Positions 35,067 through 44,770 of a DNA stretch of 64,000 nt are shown piece by piece. Every line of letters begins with the position of its first letter. Position 1 is the stretch's first letter. This stretch comes from Anarhynchus alexandrinus. Its lineage: Eukaryota; Chordata; Aves; Charadriiformes; Charadriidae. The translations under genes and the position numbers were made by a program. A model generated the notes under the pieces. That model was not told the DNA's origin. It was given only the letters and a program-made list of their open reading frames with translations, and ran no database searches. The stretch spans positions 7,437,178-7,501,177 of the forward strand of contig VUYV01000015.1 of assembly GCA_008711295.1 (NCBI GenBank). The letters are read 5' to 3'.

Positions 35067-35170
35067 TCCCTTTCCCTTTCCCTTTCCCTTTCCCTTTCCC
35101 TTTCCCTTTCCCTTTCCCTTTCCCTTTCCCTTTCCCTTTCCCTTTCCCTTTCCCTTTCCCCTTCCTTCCC
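35067..35170 (+). repeat. (TTTCCC)n hexamer array, right part
   Basis: A perfect TTTCCC array of about 15 units emerges straight from the gap and ends in CCCCTTCCTTCCC. It is in the same phase and orientation as the left part, which suggests one long array or a local duplication around the gap. Confidence 0.97.
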
Positions 35171-35537
35171 ACTATACTGCCCACCATAAAACCCCCGTAT
35201 CTCCTGTTCAGGTTAGTAAGGAAAAGAATATAATCATATCCACATAAAGAAAAAATGCCCTTCAAACGGGGGTGACAATCAGTGACAAAAAATTAGACAT
35301 CAATGCCTAAACCGGCAGAAGAGGAAGCTGAGTGCGGTCCGGCGATGGCTTGTTTAGTCTAAGGGATTAATTATTCAACAGTTGCAGTCACAATGAGAGC
35401 GTGCACGCAAGACTAAAACTGGCACAAAGGTTAATTGGTATCTAAGGGCTGTCTCTAGTCATCTGATACTGTTAAGTAGCGTGGTTGCTATTTTCGTACA
35501 TTTTTGGACTTTAAAAAGAACGCTAAGTCACACGTGA
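35171..35537. promoter_or_regulatory. Candidate conserved non-coding element
   Basis: The part at about 35280-35500 has GGGATTAATTATTCAACAG, GGTTAATTGGTATC and several CpGs (GTGCGGTCCGGCGATGGC, GAGCGTGCACGC) with no repeat or open frame. The regulatory role is inference. Confidence 0.28.
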
Positions 35538-36314
35538 GGAGGTGGAGACAAGATTTCCTGGCAGGAGGACTTCGGGAAATTGGTACCCAGCATCATCTTA
35601 CCCGGTGAGAAGAGAAAGAGAAAGCTTTGTGTGCTGGCTACAATTGAAAAATGGATTCCCCATCGCTGCTGGTTTAAGCCTTATGGGTGCTATTTAAACT
35701 TGGCATGTCATAAATCCAGTATCTACCACAGCGTTTCTTCTCCATCCCATTTTATTTGTGAGCTTGTGCAGAGAATTGCAGTTGTGCAAACAACGATGTG
35801 TCATTACAGCCGAAACCAAGTAAGCCCCAAACTTCGCAAGGGGCCTTCTTCAGCAGAATCGTTTATTTTGAGGGCTGGTTCACCCAAATCCTTTTGGACA
35901 CTTATTTCTGGGAACCCTGTGCCAGACAAGCTGCTCTCAAGCTCCCACATCCCAGACACACCGGGAAAGCAAAGACAGGGAGAGGAAGCAGAGGTGCAGA
36001 TGGGAGGCAGCCTGGGGCTGGACCTGTCTCTCTGCCTTGAGATGGGCTCTATCCCGTTGGCCATACAGTCTCCCGTACATGAACCTGCAGACATGCACAC
36101 ACATATCCATCCTGTGTCCATCCAACACGTGCACTCTTCATCTCTGTTTCTTACATACGTGCAAAGAAAGACCCATGTGTTTGTGTATCTGTTTGTCTAC
36201 CTCATAAACAGACCAAATATATATCTACTGTACTCATGTTTAAGAGACGTACAATGTTTCTACAGGAATATACAACCACGTGATACAACTCAGAGCAGAA
36301 GGGATGAAATTTAG
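35538..36314 (+). other. Unusually long open frame, no recognised protein
   Basis: The plus frame is open for 258 codons, ending in TAG at 36312-36314. It is the longest open stretch outside repeats. The first ATG is at 35796, giving 172 codons. The translation has no domain, signal peptide or family resemblance I recognise. Its C-terminal third is a Val/Tyr/Leu-rich stretch (HVFVYLFVYLI). There is no promoter, Kozak context or splice-site support, so I do not call a gene. It could be chance or a lineage-specific ORF. Confidence 0.2.
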
Positions 36315-36676
36315 GTTTGGATGTGCCGGTGACAGGTCATAAAATACCTTGTGAATGCTCTCAGAGCTCCTAAAGAGTGACAAAACCAGCCTGGCTGGCA
36401 AAATATGGATTGTGTACAAGCCTTGCACAGGTATCAGAGACTTCAAGCTTGACCTGATGAGCCACCAGTGATTATCAGAGCAGCAGGGCGAGTCAGCACA
36501 TCCTGCTGTGCTGGGAAATGACCCTGGCTTCATATTCCTGGTTGTCTGTTAGGAGGTGTTGGTTCTGGTTCAGAAGACCTTCCTGGCCTGTGATGTCCCA
36601 GGAGTAGCCTCTTCTTTTCTCCGCTCCCTGCTTTAGAAGCTGGGATGTTACCCCCTGAGCTGTAGCCACCTGGTAG
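36315..36676. other. Non-coding sequence, no gene seen
   Basis: Nothing is recognised between the long open frame and the CR1 fragment. Confidence 0.55.
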
Positions 36677-36826
36677 ATCATAGAATCATAGAATCATAGA
36701 ATGGTTTAGGTTGGAAAGGACCTTGAAGATCATCGAGTTCCAACCCCCCTGCCATGGGCAGGGACACCTCCCACTGGACCAGGCTGCCCAAGGCCACGTC
36801 CAGCCTGGCCTTGAACACCTCCAGGG
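36677..36826 (-). mobile_element. CR1 LINE 3' fragment, antisense (subfamily A)
   Basis: It begins with four ATCATAGA-type tail units, followed by GGTTTAGGTTGGAAAGGACC, and ends after the ACACCTCCAGGGG of late ORF2. Only 150 bp of the 3' end are present. It has the same diagnostic block as the copy at 2954. Confidence 0.95.
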
Positions 36827-38849
36827 GTGTTTCACAGATACTTGTGAATATCTCCTAAGCCTCTGGTACAGAAGGTGGTGATGGTTGCAAGTCAGTTTTC
36901 AAACCATGTCTAAACATCTGGCTGTGCCACATCCACCACTTCCACAACATCTCAATGTGTGTACAGCAAATCTTTGGCAGTTCAAAAATGCCCAATGGAC
37001 TTGGGGACTTCGATTCTTTTCAGGGCTAGGAACTGGAGTTCTTTTGAGTGTCTTGTGATACAAAGACCTTTGGAAAAGGAAACTAGTGCTCATAGCCTAA
37101 CTGTGGCTTCCCCGAATAACAGACAAGTAGAAGACATTGGGAGCTGTGCACAAGAGGGTAGACAGAGCAAGCTGAAGGAGGGACATAGGTAACATCTTTG
37201 GGGCAGAGAGAGTCCCAGTCTTGTAAAGGAGGTTAACCATATGTGCTGGAGAGAGCAGAACAATAAACTGCAAAAGCAGTAACTTCAACTTGGGGAACAG
37301 CTTCAAGATAGGAGCATCATCCAAGAGCTGCCAACAACACAAAGGACAGAAGAAGCTGTCTTGCTGTCTCACCACCTGGTAAGATCTGACAGCAGCATTG
37401 CCTTGACCGAACAAGCACAAGAAAGTGCCCAGCGTCCACCCATAACCCTTTCCGTGGGTTTATAAATCAGGAACTGGCTTCTGGCTGACACATGAGGTTC
37501 AAGGTCTCCACCTGAGAGCATTTGCTGACTTTATTTTCCTCTCTGCAGAGGCAGGCTCCTCTCTCCCATGCCAGACCACCGCAGCGTCGCCGGTCAGGCT
37601 GAAACAGCAGCAACACTGCGTGAACTCGGGATGTGAAAGTACGGTGAAACGAGCCAGGGTGTTCAGGAACCTAGAGAGATGCTGTCCGCTGTTTTCTACG
37701 TTCTGGTGATGCAGAAATGATCACGTCCTCAGTCAGGGAAATGTGGGAGTAAAATAGTGAGTGTCAAGCAAGAAGAAGTTATTATATTTAATGAAATTGG
37801 ATTTGGAAAGGTATTTGTTCCAGCTACTCTAAAACACCACTGGCGTCATAACTGAGGAACTGCCAAGAAGATAATATTTTCTTCTGCTGTGGTTGCTTCT
37901 CTCACTCCTCCCCTGGCTTTTTTCTCGAGCACATTTTGGGAAGTGATAAATCGCGCAGTGGAAGAGTGCATGTCTTTTCTATTTGTCTTTAACATTGACC
38001 TCAGCCCTAGGGAGCCTCAAACAACAAAACCTTTCTTGGTCCAGGTTGTCTTCTGGGTTACCTCGGAGTTTCTGCACAGGGACAGGAGGGACACTTTTAC
38101 TGTGCATGAACTCATGAGTCCTCAGCTTGGACACCACACAGACATCTTAAATTCAAATAGCGGGACTGAAGTGTGTGCCCTGATAGAAATCTGAGCTTAA
38201 GTGTGTTGCTGAATCAATTCAAAGGGACAAAGTTGGCCAGCTAATATTTTTAGTTATTGGAATCAAATATTATCATAATTTAAGAGAAAGCAGCACTTTC
38301 AAATACTCTTCCTGTACCCACTCTGCACAGAGATATTAAAATATAATATCTCGAGGTATTAAAAAACCAAACGGGCTGCCCTAAAGCAAAGAAACAGGAC
38401 GCCTCAGGGTAAAAAAGAAGGCTATTTTCACCATCTTTGTCATCAGTAAACTCAGGGTGGCACACACAGACCCTGAAAGATTTTGAAAAGCAAATAACCA
38501 TTGCTTCTGTGCGCTCATCTCCGACCGTCCATGAAACACCAGGCCACCTCCCCTGGTGGACGTCACATCAACGTCCCATTCCCTACATCTGCTTTGCCTG
38601 TCAGAGTACCGGGATGGACCCTGTGCTGTTCTGATGTTTGCAGCTCCTGTGACTGACCATCCAGGGACGCAGGTCCTCTGTCAGGCCCAGGATGGAGCTT
38701 TCCCGGCGTCGTGTTGCAAATCCCTCGGTGAAGCCATCGGGGATGAATCCCCTTCTCTAGCGCTCATGAAAAAAATCCTATTTAGCAGCACCGTCGCCAA
38801 GGAAGAAATTGAAAAATCTTTTGTTGAACAAAGTACCTTTCACTTAAAA
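36827..38849. other. Non-coding sequence, no gene seen
   Basis: No recognised exon or repeat is present. CpG-containing sequence occurs at 37575-37660 without a supporting frame. Confidence 0.55.
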
Positions 38850-39210
38850 AATCCAGGCAAGATAAAATGACACGTGTGCTAATGATGTATTTTATGAACC
38901 ACCATCTGTCTCGGGAAAGGTCAGAGAAAAATGGCAACCGCTGCTCAGGTGATTGGTGGTGGAGGGGGGAAAATGGCCTCATCTGAACGTGACAAGAAGC
39001 TTCAGTGACATCATATAAATGCCATAATTGGGAAGTGGTAAATTGAACAGGGCTGCCTTCGGAATTTGATGTGTCAATAAACAAGTTCAAGGTGACACGT
39101 TGGATCAATACGGCACGACAAGAATCATCCGACAAATTTACTGCAAAGTAATTGGGTGCAAAATGACTCAACTCAACCTTCACACTGCAGAAAATCAAAC
39201 AAACAGGCAA
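38850..39210. promoter_or_regulatory. Candidate conserved non-coding element
   Basis: About 360 bp have very even, repeat-free texture. Motifs include GACACGTGTGCTAATGATG, CACCATCTGTC, CAGGTGATTGG, GTGACATCATATAAATGCC (CRE/AP-1-like TGACATCA), CATAATTGGG, TCAATAAACAAG (forkhead-like), a TTCAAGGTGACAC half site and GCAAAGTAATTGGG. The minus strand is open for 142 codons (38782-39210) with no recognisable protein. I favour an enhancer; the evidence is motif content only. Confidence 0.42.
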
Positions 39211-39599
39211 CCTACAGGCAACAGTTTGTATATGTCAGATGCTGCTTAAGGTAGCTTGCGCAGTACTAATAGAGTTGTTTTAAAGGGAGGCGGGGGGAAA
39301 AAAAAAGTGAGGTTCCCGTTATTATGAGTGTGACCCGAGGCATTGCTATAACCCTCTATGCACCTTCAGGGTGTATAAATAGGAAAACAAAACACACAAT
39401 TGCTAACGGTAGTCTTAAATATTAATATTTTTCTTCCTGTCTGTGTTGAGATGACAAATAAAATAGACCGGGAACACCTTTTTTTCTCCTAGCACAAACA
39501 AGAGGCTTTTCAGCTAATAGGTTTCTTACCTCTCATTCCCCTTATTTTTTGATAAAGGAAGGTGTAATAAGTCACTTCTATTAAAAAAACTGTATTTGC
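39211..39599. other. Non-coding sequence, no gene seen
   Basis: AT-rich spacer between two conserved-looking blocks. No repeat or exon is seen. Confidence 0.5.
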
Positions 39600-39990
39600 C
39601 CACATGACACAGGGTTATTGAATGCAAATCATTGGCCACCATCAGAATTAACCATCCCCACTTACTGCTAAACCTGGAAAGAGTCTCAGAGAAGTCTCTT
39701 CAGCGCATTAATTTGTTGACAACAAATTTGATGCTTGATTTGTCCCCACTCGACAACCTTTAATCTTGAGTTTCTCTGAGGGGAAAGTCGAGAGCTTATT
39801 TTTCTGAGAAATTTGGGCTCTCGCCAAGGCTAAAAGAGAAGCTGGTACACTGACTGCACACTTCGGAAATGTCACGGAGATTGATTGTGTTTTAATTGTG
39901 CATTCATTCTGGAGTGAGAAAAGGAAGAGAAGATGAGTGGAAAGCCACAGCCAAGGAGAAAGATGCCATTCACATTTGCATCTCCTCCCA
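39600..39990. promoter_or_regulatory. Candidate element with two octamers and a perfect dyad
   Basis: A reverse octamer ATGCAAAT lies at 39622-39629 and a forward octamer ATTTGCAT at 39974-39981. Between them, at 39710-39728, is a perfect 19-base dyad with 9-bp arms (AATTTGTTG and CAACAAATT) around a single A; its arms contain forkhead-like TTGTTG. TTTAATC and TTTTAATTGTGC cores are also present. There is no simple repeat and no meaningful frame. Paired octamers and a dyad suggest dimeric transcription-factor binding. Confidence 0.43.
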
Positions 39991-40978
39991 GCTGGGCTGA
40001 GCTTTAGCGCATACCACTTCTTTTTTTTTCTCTTTTTTTGCTGGTGGTGGCTTTGTTGGTGCCTGGAAATGATGGGAAAATCTCATTCCTGCCCCATTCC
40101 TGCCGCTGCTGTAGCACAGGGAGTCGGACCACGGACCCGCAGCTCAATGTTGGCACATCGGCATCACTGGCTCCAGCATCCACATAACTTACGGTAATCC
40201 GAAAATGCAGGAAAGCAGACAAACTCAGCAGCTGAGCTTTATTGATGGACTGACGCCACTGGATAAAGCAGTGTGCCGTATTGGTAAGCTTTGGGCACAC
40301 TGAGAATTTAATGGATGTCAAGATGTGGACAGGGGAAAAATAGGAAGATTGAGATAGAAGATTTGTGCCAGGAATGGGATTAGTGTGAAGAATTATGAGT
40401 GCAGTAGTTATGTTAAAAAAAAAAAAAGCCCCATATGTCTGTTATATAGAGATTTGCCCCTCGCTGCCATGTTGGGGCTCTTGTGCTCAGTCATGGACAT
40501 CCCTGGGAGTACTGCCCAGGACCAGGGGTTGCGCCGCCTCTTCCAACACAAAGCGCTCTAGAAATTGGTAATTGCTGCAAAGACAACTCGTTCATGTCCC
40601 ATGCAAGAGCTGAAACCTGAGTGAACGCACCTCAGCAGTCCATTCTTTTTTGGGGAAAAAAATGTCCAAATCTGGTAAATGACCTATTGCTGAGATGTGG
40701 GGCCAAGTGTGTAACGCCAGAAGGGCCAGCCCTCCCTCTTTGCCTGCCGACCATCTCAAGTTTATCTCACTATGGAATAGAAAGGGAAAAATGCCCCTTT
40801 TTTTACCCAGCAGTGGTCTGGGATGCCCCTAGAGTCCAGTACACCGAAAATATAGGATTTGCAAGCAGACAGGTGCGTGCAGGCTTAAGGACAAGACTAT
40901 TCACTTATCAGAGGATTTCTTTGTCTTTCAAGAATGACTTAAAAAAATCACCTGGGAAGTGGGAACCATCTTATCAAT
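39991..40978. other. Non-coding sequence, no gene seen
   Basis: Short A and T runs occur at 40021-40037 and 40416-40427. No gene or transposon is recognised. Confidence 0.55.
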
Positions 40979-41257
40979 AGAATCATGGAATCATAGAATG
41001 GTTTAGGTTGGAAGGGACCTTGAAGATCATCGAGTTCCAACACCCCTGCCATGGGCAAGGACACCTCCCACCAGACCAGGTTGCTCCAAGCCCCATCCAG
41101 CCTGGCCTTGAACACCTCCAGGGATGGGGCAGCCACAGCTTCTCTGGGCAACCTGCGCCAGGGGCTCACCACCCTCACAGGAAGAATTTCTTCCTAATAT
41201 CTAATCTAAATCTCCCCTCTTTCAGTTTAAAACCGTTACCCTCGTCCTGTCATCCTA
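40979..41257 (-). mobile_element. CR1 LINE 3' fragment, antisense (subfamily B)
   Basis: It starts AATCATGGAATCATAGAATG, then the standard 3' UTR, then on the minus strand [20 protein letters not shown]. It breaks off at the 'TTCAGTTTAAAACCG' part of ORF2. The GCTCCAAGCCCCATCC block marks subfamily B. About 280 bp survive. Confidence 0.95.
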
Positions 41258-42179
41258 TTATGATGTAAGATTAGGCAGATCATTCTGTAAATCTGGTGTT
41301 TCTAGTGGGCTAATATTCTCCTCTTGCTCTGGCTGAACCACAGAGAAGAGAAGTCACGGCAAAACATTATCCCTGGACAACCTCGGCTGGAGGAAGAGAT
41401 GTGATGCAAACCAGCTGCCAGGGGGCTAAAATGAGTTCAGAAGTTTCCAAATAGATCTCGTGTCACTTCTTCAAAAGATATCTTGAGATGACTTTACTGT
41501 CTGAGCATTTTTTTTTCTGGTTTAACAGTTTTTTGTTTGTTTGTTTTTCTATGAGGTATTTGCCTCAAAACCAACTCTGGCAGTGGAGGGAATCCCAAGG
41601 GATAGTTTGAAAGCTGGGAAAGTAAAAATGCATTTTTTTTTTTGTGATCTTTGGATCATGAAATTGTTGTTAACATAACTCCAGAGCTTTCTGTACTCTC
41701 AGCAGAAAAGGTTCCTCTTGGTAAGGCTGAAAAAAACATGTTGCTCTGCTACAACACACCTCTGTCACGTGAGAAAACGTGTTATTTCCGAAGCACAAAG
41801 GAAAGAAGTAAGTTCCACTAGTGTCGACAGACACGTTAGATTTTTATGGCTGTATCTGTAGATGTATATCTGTCTCTGTATCCTTCTCTCCTTCAAAGCA
41901 CCATGCACACCCAAAAAAGCACCTGTACCCCTGAGAGAGGGGTCCGGGATGTTCATTTCCCATTAATTAAAGTGGGAATCAGATACCCAGTCTCTCAGGT
42001 TGCTGTGAAAACGACACCGCGAGGGAGTCACACTTTGCAGGGCACAAACGGAGGAGCTGACAGACTGGGGGCACCCATGTCCATCCAGGACACGGCTCTA
42101 CAGCCTGTTACCACCTGAAGCGTGGTGGAAAACCCCAAGCCATCAGTTCTTTGCATTTATTTTGCCCTGTCTCTTCTCC
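41258..42179. other. Non-coding sequence, no gene seen
   Basis: A (GTTT)n-like stretch lies at 41529-41548 and a T run at 41633-41643. No gene is seen. Confidence 0.55.
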
Positions 42180-42420
42180 CCAAACTGAACTCAACTGATT
42201 TTCTGCCTTTCAATGATATTGATTTCCGGTGTTGCTCTAATTTATTCCTTATCGTCTTTGTTTACTTGTAATGATTATTGCGTTGTTAATTGATATTTCT
42301 GCTGTGTTCCTTAAAAGCCTGATTGAAAACTAATTCAAATCAATGGTAAAACTGTCACCGATTTCAGCCCATTTTCAGGTTGTAATTGTTATTTTTCCTC
42401 TCTTTTAGTATTCCAAAAGG
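42180..42420. promoter_or_regulatory. Candidate conserved non-coding element (AT-rich)
   Basis: About 240 bp are dense in CAATGATATTGATTTCC, TCTAATTTATTCC, TTGTAATGATTATTG, TTGTTAATTGATAT and ATTCAAATCAATGG. These are homeodomain, PBX/MEIS-like (TGATT) and SOX-like (ATTGTT) cores. It is repeat-free with no frame. The function is inference. Confidence 0.37.
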
Positions 42421-43439
42421 GATAAAAAAACCCAAACAAAACAGTCCTTCTGACTGTGTAGTTCTTTCTGGAAATATTCTGTACGTATGGTCCCTTCCCT
42501 AAATCCTAAACACTTTGATTGTCTTTGGGTTATCAATCACACCGGTTATTTTCTGTTCCGACTTAAGAGGATTATTGGGACTGGATTTTGTACTTTGTCA
42601 GTATTACAGAGTGACACCTCCGCACTTGGGGCTGGGTTGCAGCCCGGCTGCGTCCCTGCCTGTCCTCCCTCTCACCGAAATCACCTGGAGATGCCACCGA
42701 GCTTGTCAAACCTGTGCCGGTGACAGCGTCCAGGAACCCTGTCCACCCCAAGCAGAAAATTCAAATTAAAGCCCCTGGGAGGTAGGGAAAGGGCGAGAGG
42801 GACAGATTTCAACCTGAGGAGCGAGTGATAACGCAGGCTTTTTCTTTCTGGGATCTTGGCAGAAACCAGACGCCGACAGCACAGCAGCTTTGATATCACC
42901 TTAACTCATGAAAGCAAAAAGGTATTTCATTGCGTGTGGAAACAAGGAGTGAATTTGACCCCATCACTCCTTTATAAAGGAGCTCGTGGGCTGTTTTTCA
43001 AAGCAGCATATTGTTTTAAAGACACCTCTGCTATGCAGGTAAGCCCACATTTCCCTTCCAGTTGTCTCTCGCCTTGTTTTATTTACCTGTCGGGGTGAAC
43101 CACGGATTTCTGCAGCCTTTTGACCAAGCCTCGTCTGAGCCAGAGCCACCAAGTGCTCTTTGCCTGTTCGGTTTGGCCGCAGGCTGTTTCCCTCTTGGGC
43201 AAGCAGAAGCAGAAGAGGCATGGATGCGGCTGCCCGGGGCTCTGGGAATACCTCCGTGGGGCACCTCTAAATGCTGCCTTTCTCCTTCCGAGCGGAGCAG
43301 AGCCGGGCTGCTTCTGGAGCCCCTTTAAACCTCCGTGTCCATCAGGTGCTTTCACCAAGAGCTGACGGTGCCAAGCATGTCTGCAGGTCCGGTCCATCAG
43401 CCCAGGAGCTCCACTTACCTGGAACAAATACTGCGGCTT
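42421..43439. other. Non-coding sequence, no gene seen
   Basis: Overlapping frames on both strands at 43062-43427 are featureless. A splice-donor-like CAGGTAAGC occurs at 43036-43044 without a supported exon. Confidence 0.5.
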
Positions 43440-43800
43440 TTGCCGCTTAAAAACATCCTGTGATGATGGGGGCGCCGTGTTAATTGAGCTGCAATTGCCA
43501 AGCCCTGAAAGGCAGCAGGGTATGGATACATTTTGTTGAGGGTTGCTATTAGTTTTTCTGGGTTGCAGAGAAGCCTTGCATGGAAATCGAGCCCATTATG
43601 TATTTGGGTCTTGCTTAACGAGATGCAGTGCAAAAGGCAGTCCATTACTTTGGAACTAGAGGCTTTGCCTCCTTTCCAAGATTGATTTTTATTTCACAAA
43701 TTATTACTGCATGGATTAATGATCTCTCTGCATGCAAACGCTCTCGGCTGCTACCCAGGTGCATTAACCTTTCATAGAACAAAGAATTCCTCCTCCTCGA
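43440..43800. promoter_or_regulatory. Candidate conserved non-coding element
   Basis: The block opens with GGGGGCGCCGTGTTAATTGAGC and TGCAATTGCC, then GAAATCGAGCCCATTATG, ATTGATTTTTATTTC, ACAAATTATTACTGC and GGATTAATGATC. It has high motif density and no repeats. The regulatory role is inference from texture. Confidence 0.36.
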
Positions 43801-44439
43801 TGTTGCTTTGACCAAAGCATTTCTCTTTGAGATGCTGAATATTAAATACACGGGCGGCGCTACCTTGCTGTTACCGACAGGAGAGGAGCTGGATTCAGAA
43901 ATCAGGGGCCTGTGTGAGAACCTGTCATCTCCTCCAGGTGTTTCCTTCTCCACTGGACAACTACAGGCTCCTAATGCTCGAAGGCAGACTCGTAGCCCCT
44001 AATTAATAAAATAATACTGTTTACAAAACGTTTTTGGTGCGTGAGTGCAGCAAGCAGACAACGCAAAACAGGCAAAGGCTACAGTTACCAGTTTATAGGC
44101 AAGTAAAATGGGACTTTGAGGTGGAACAAAATGTGGCCATGAAGGTCCCAGAGTGAAGGCTCCAGGCTCTTGAAGCTCGTCTCCATTCTTGCAAGATAAG
44201 CAACACAGTTCCGTTAAACTGCTCCACTGCACCCCAATGTCCTAAGACCTGTGCAAGGAAGTGCTCAACATGTAAACTCGTAATAAAGGGGTCAATCCTG
44301 CAAGAGCTTCTGCAGCGAGGGCGACGGTATGTACCAAGATCATATTTAAGCTGTTGTAGGGCTGGGACCTCTTTTATAGGTTGACTGGTTGACTATAGGT
44401 TTTTTTAGGTTGACTGACATCCTTAATCCGGTCCCCTCC
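43801..44439. other. Non-coding sequence, no gene seen
   Basis: A local imperfect repeat of GGTTGACT occurs three times at 44378-44413. No gene or transposon is recognised. Confidence 0.5.
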
Positions 44440-44770
44440 TGGTCACTCTTTCCCGGCAACGTGCTCATTTAGATGTGAAAAGTCTGCTCTGCTGCCAGAT
44501 TGCTGCCTACATGCAGTAAATAGCATGAAATGTAGCCAGCTTTGCTGTATTTGTGAAACTTTCCCCACAGCTCTAATTATGCCTGGGTAGTACTAACATT
44601 TAGTCAGCTTAAATTATTAAACTCTTGCAGCCCCCGCAGGTTAAAACCTGTTTAATTAATGACTGATTAGTTAAATCATTATGTGTCCTGATATGAATCA
44701 CAATAATTTTTATAGTCCATATTATCATTGTAAAGGCATGTTAATTTATTGAAGGATTCTTTTTCCTAAA
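44440..44770. promoter_or_regulatory. Candidate conserved non-coding element (AT-rich)
   Basis: About 330 bp carry repeated homeodomain cores: CTCTAATTATGCC, CAGCTTAAATTATTAAAC, TGTTTAATTAATGAC, GATTAGTTAAATCATTATG, CACAATAATTTT, CATGTTAATTTATTG. There is no simple repeat and no open frame. It is among the strongest enhancer-like blocks by motif density. Confidence 0.42.

Noticed and set aside
34881..35170. Interstitial telomere repeat
   Set aside because: The unit is TTTCCC/GGGAAA, not TTAGGG.
34796..35265. Long Pro-Phe, Gly-Lys and Ser-Leu repeat proteins
   Set aside because: They are translations of the (TTTCCC)n array and run through the N gap.
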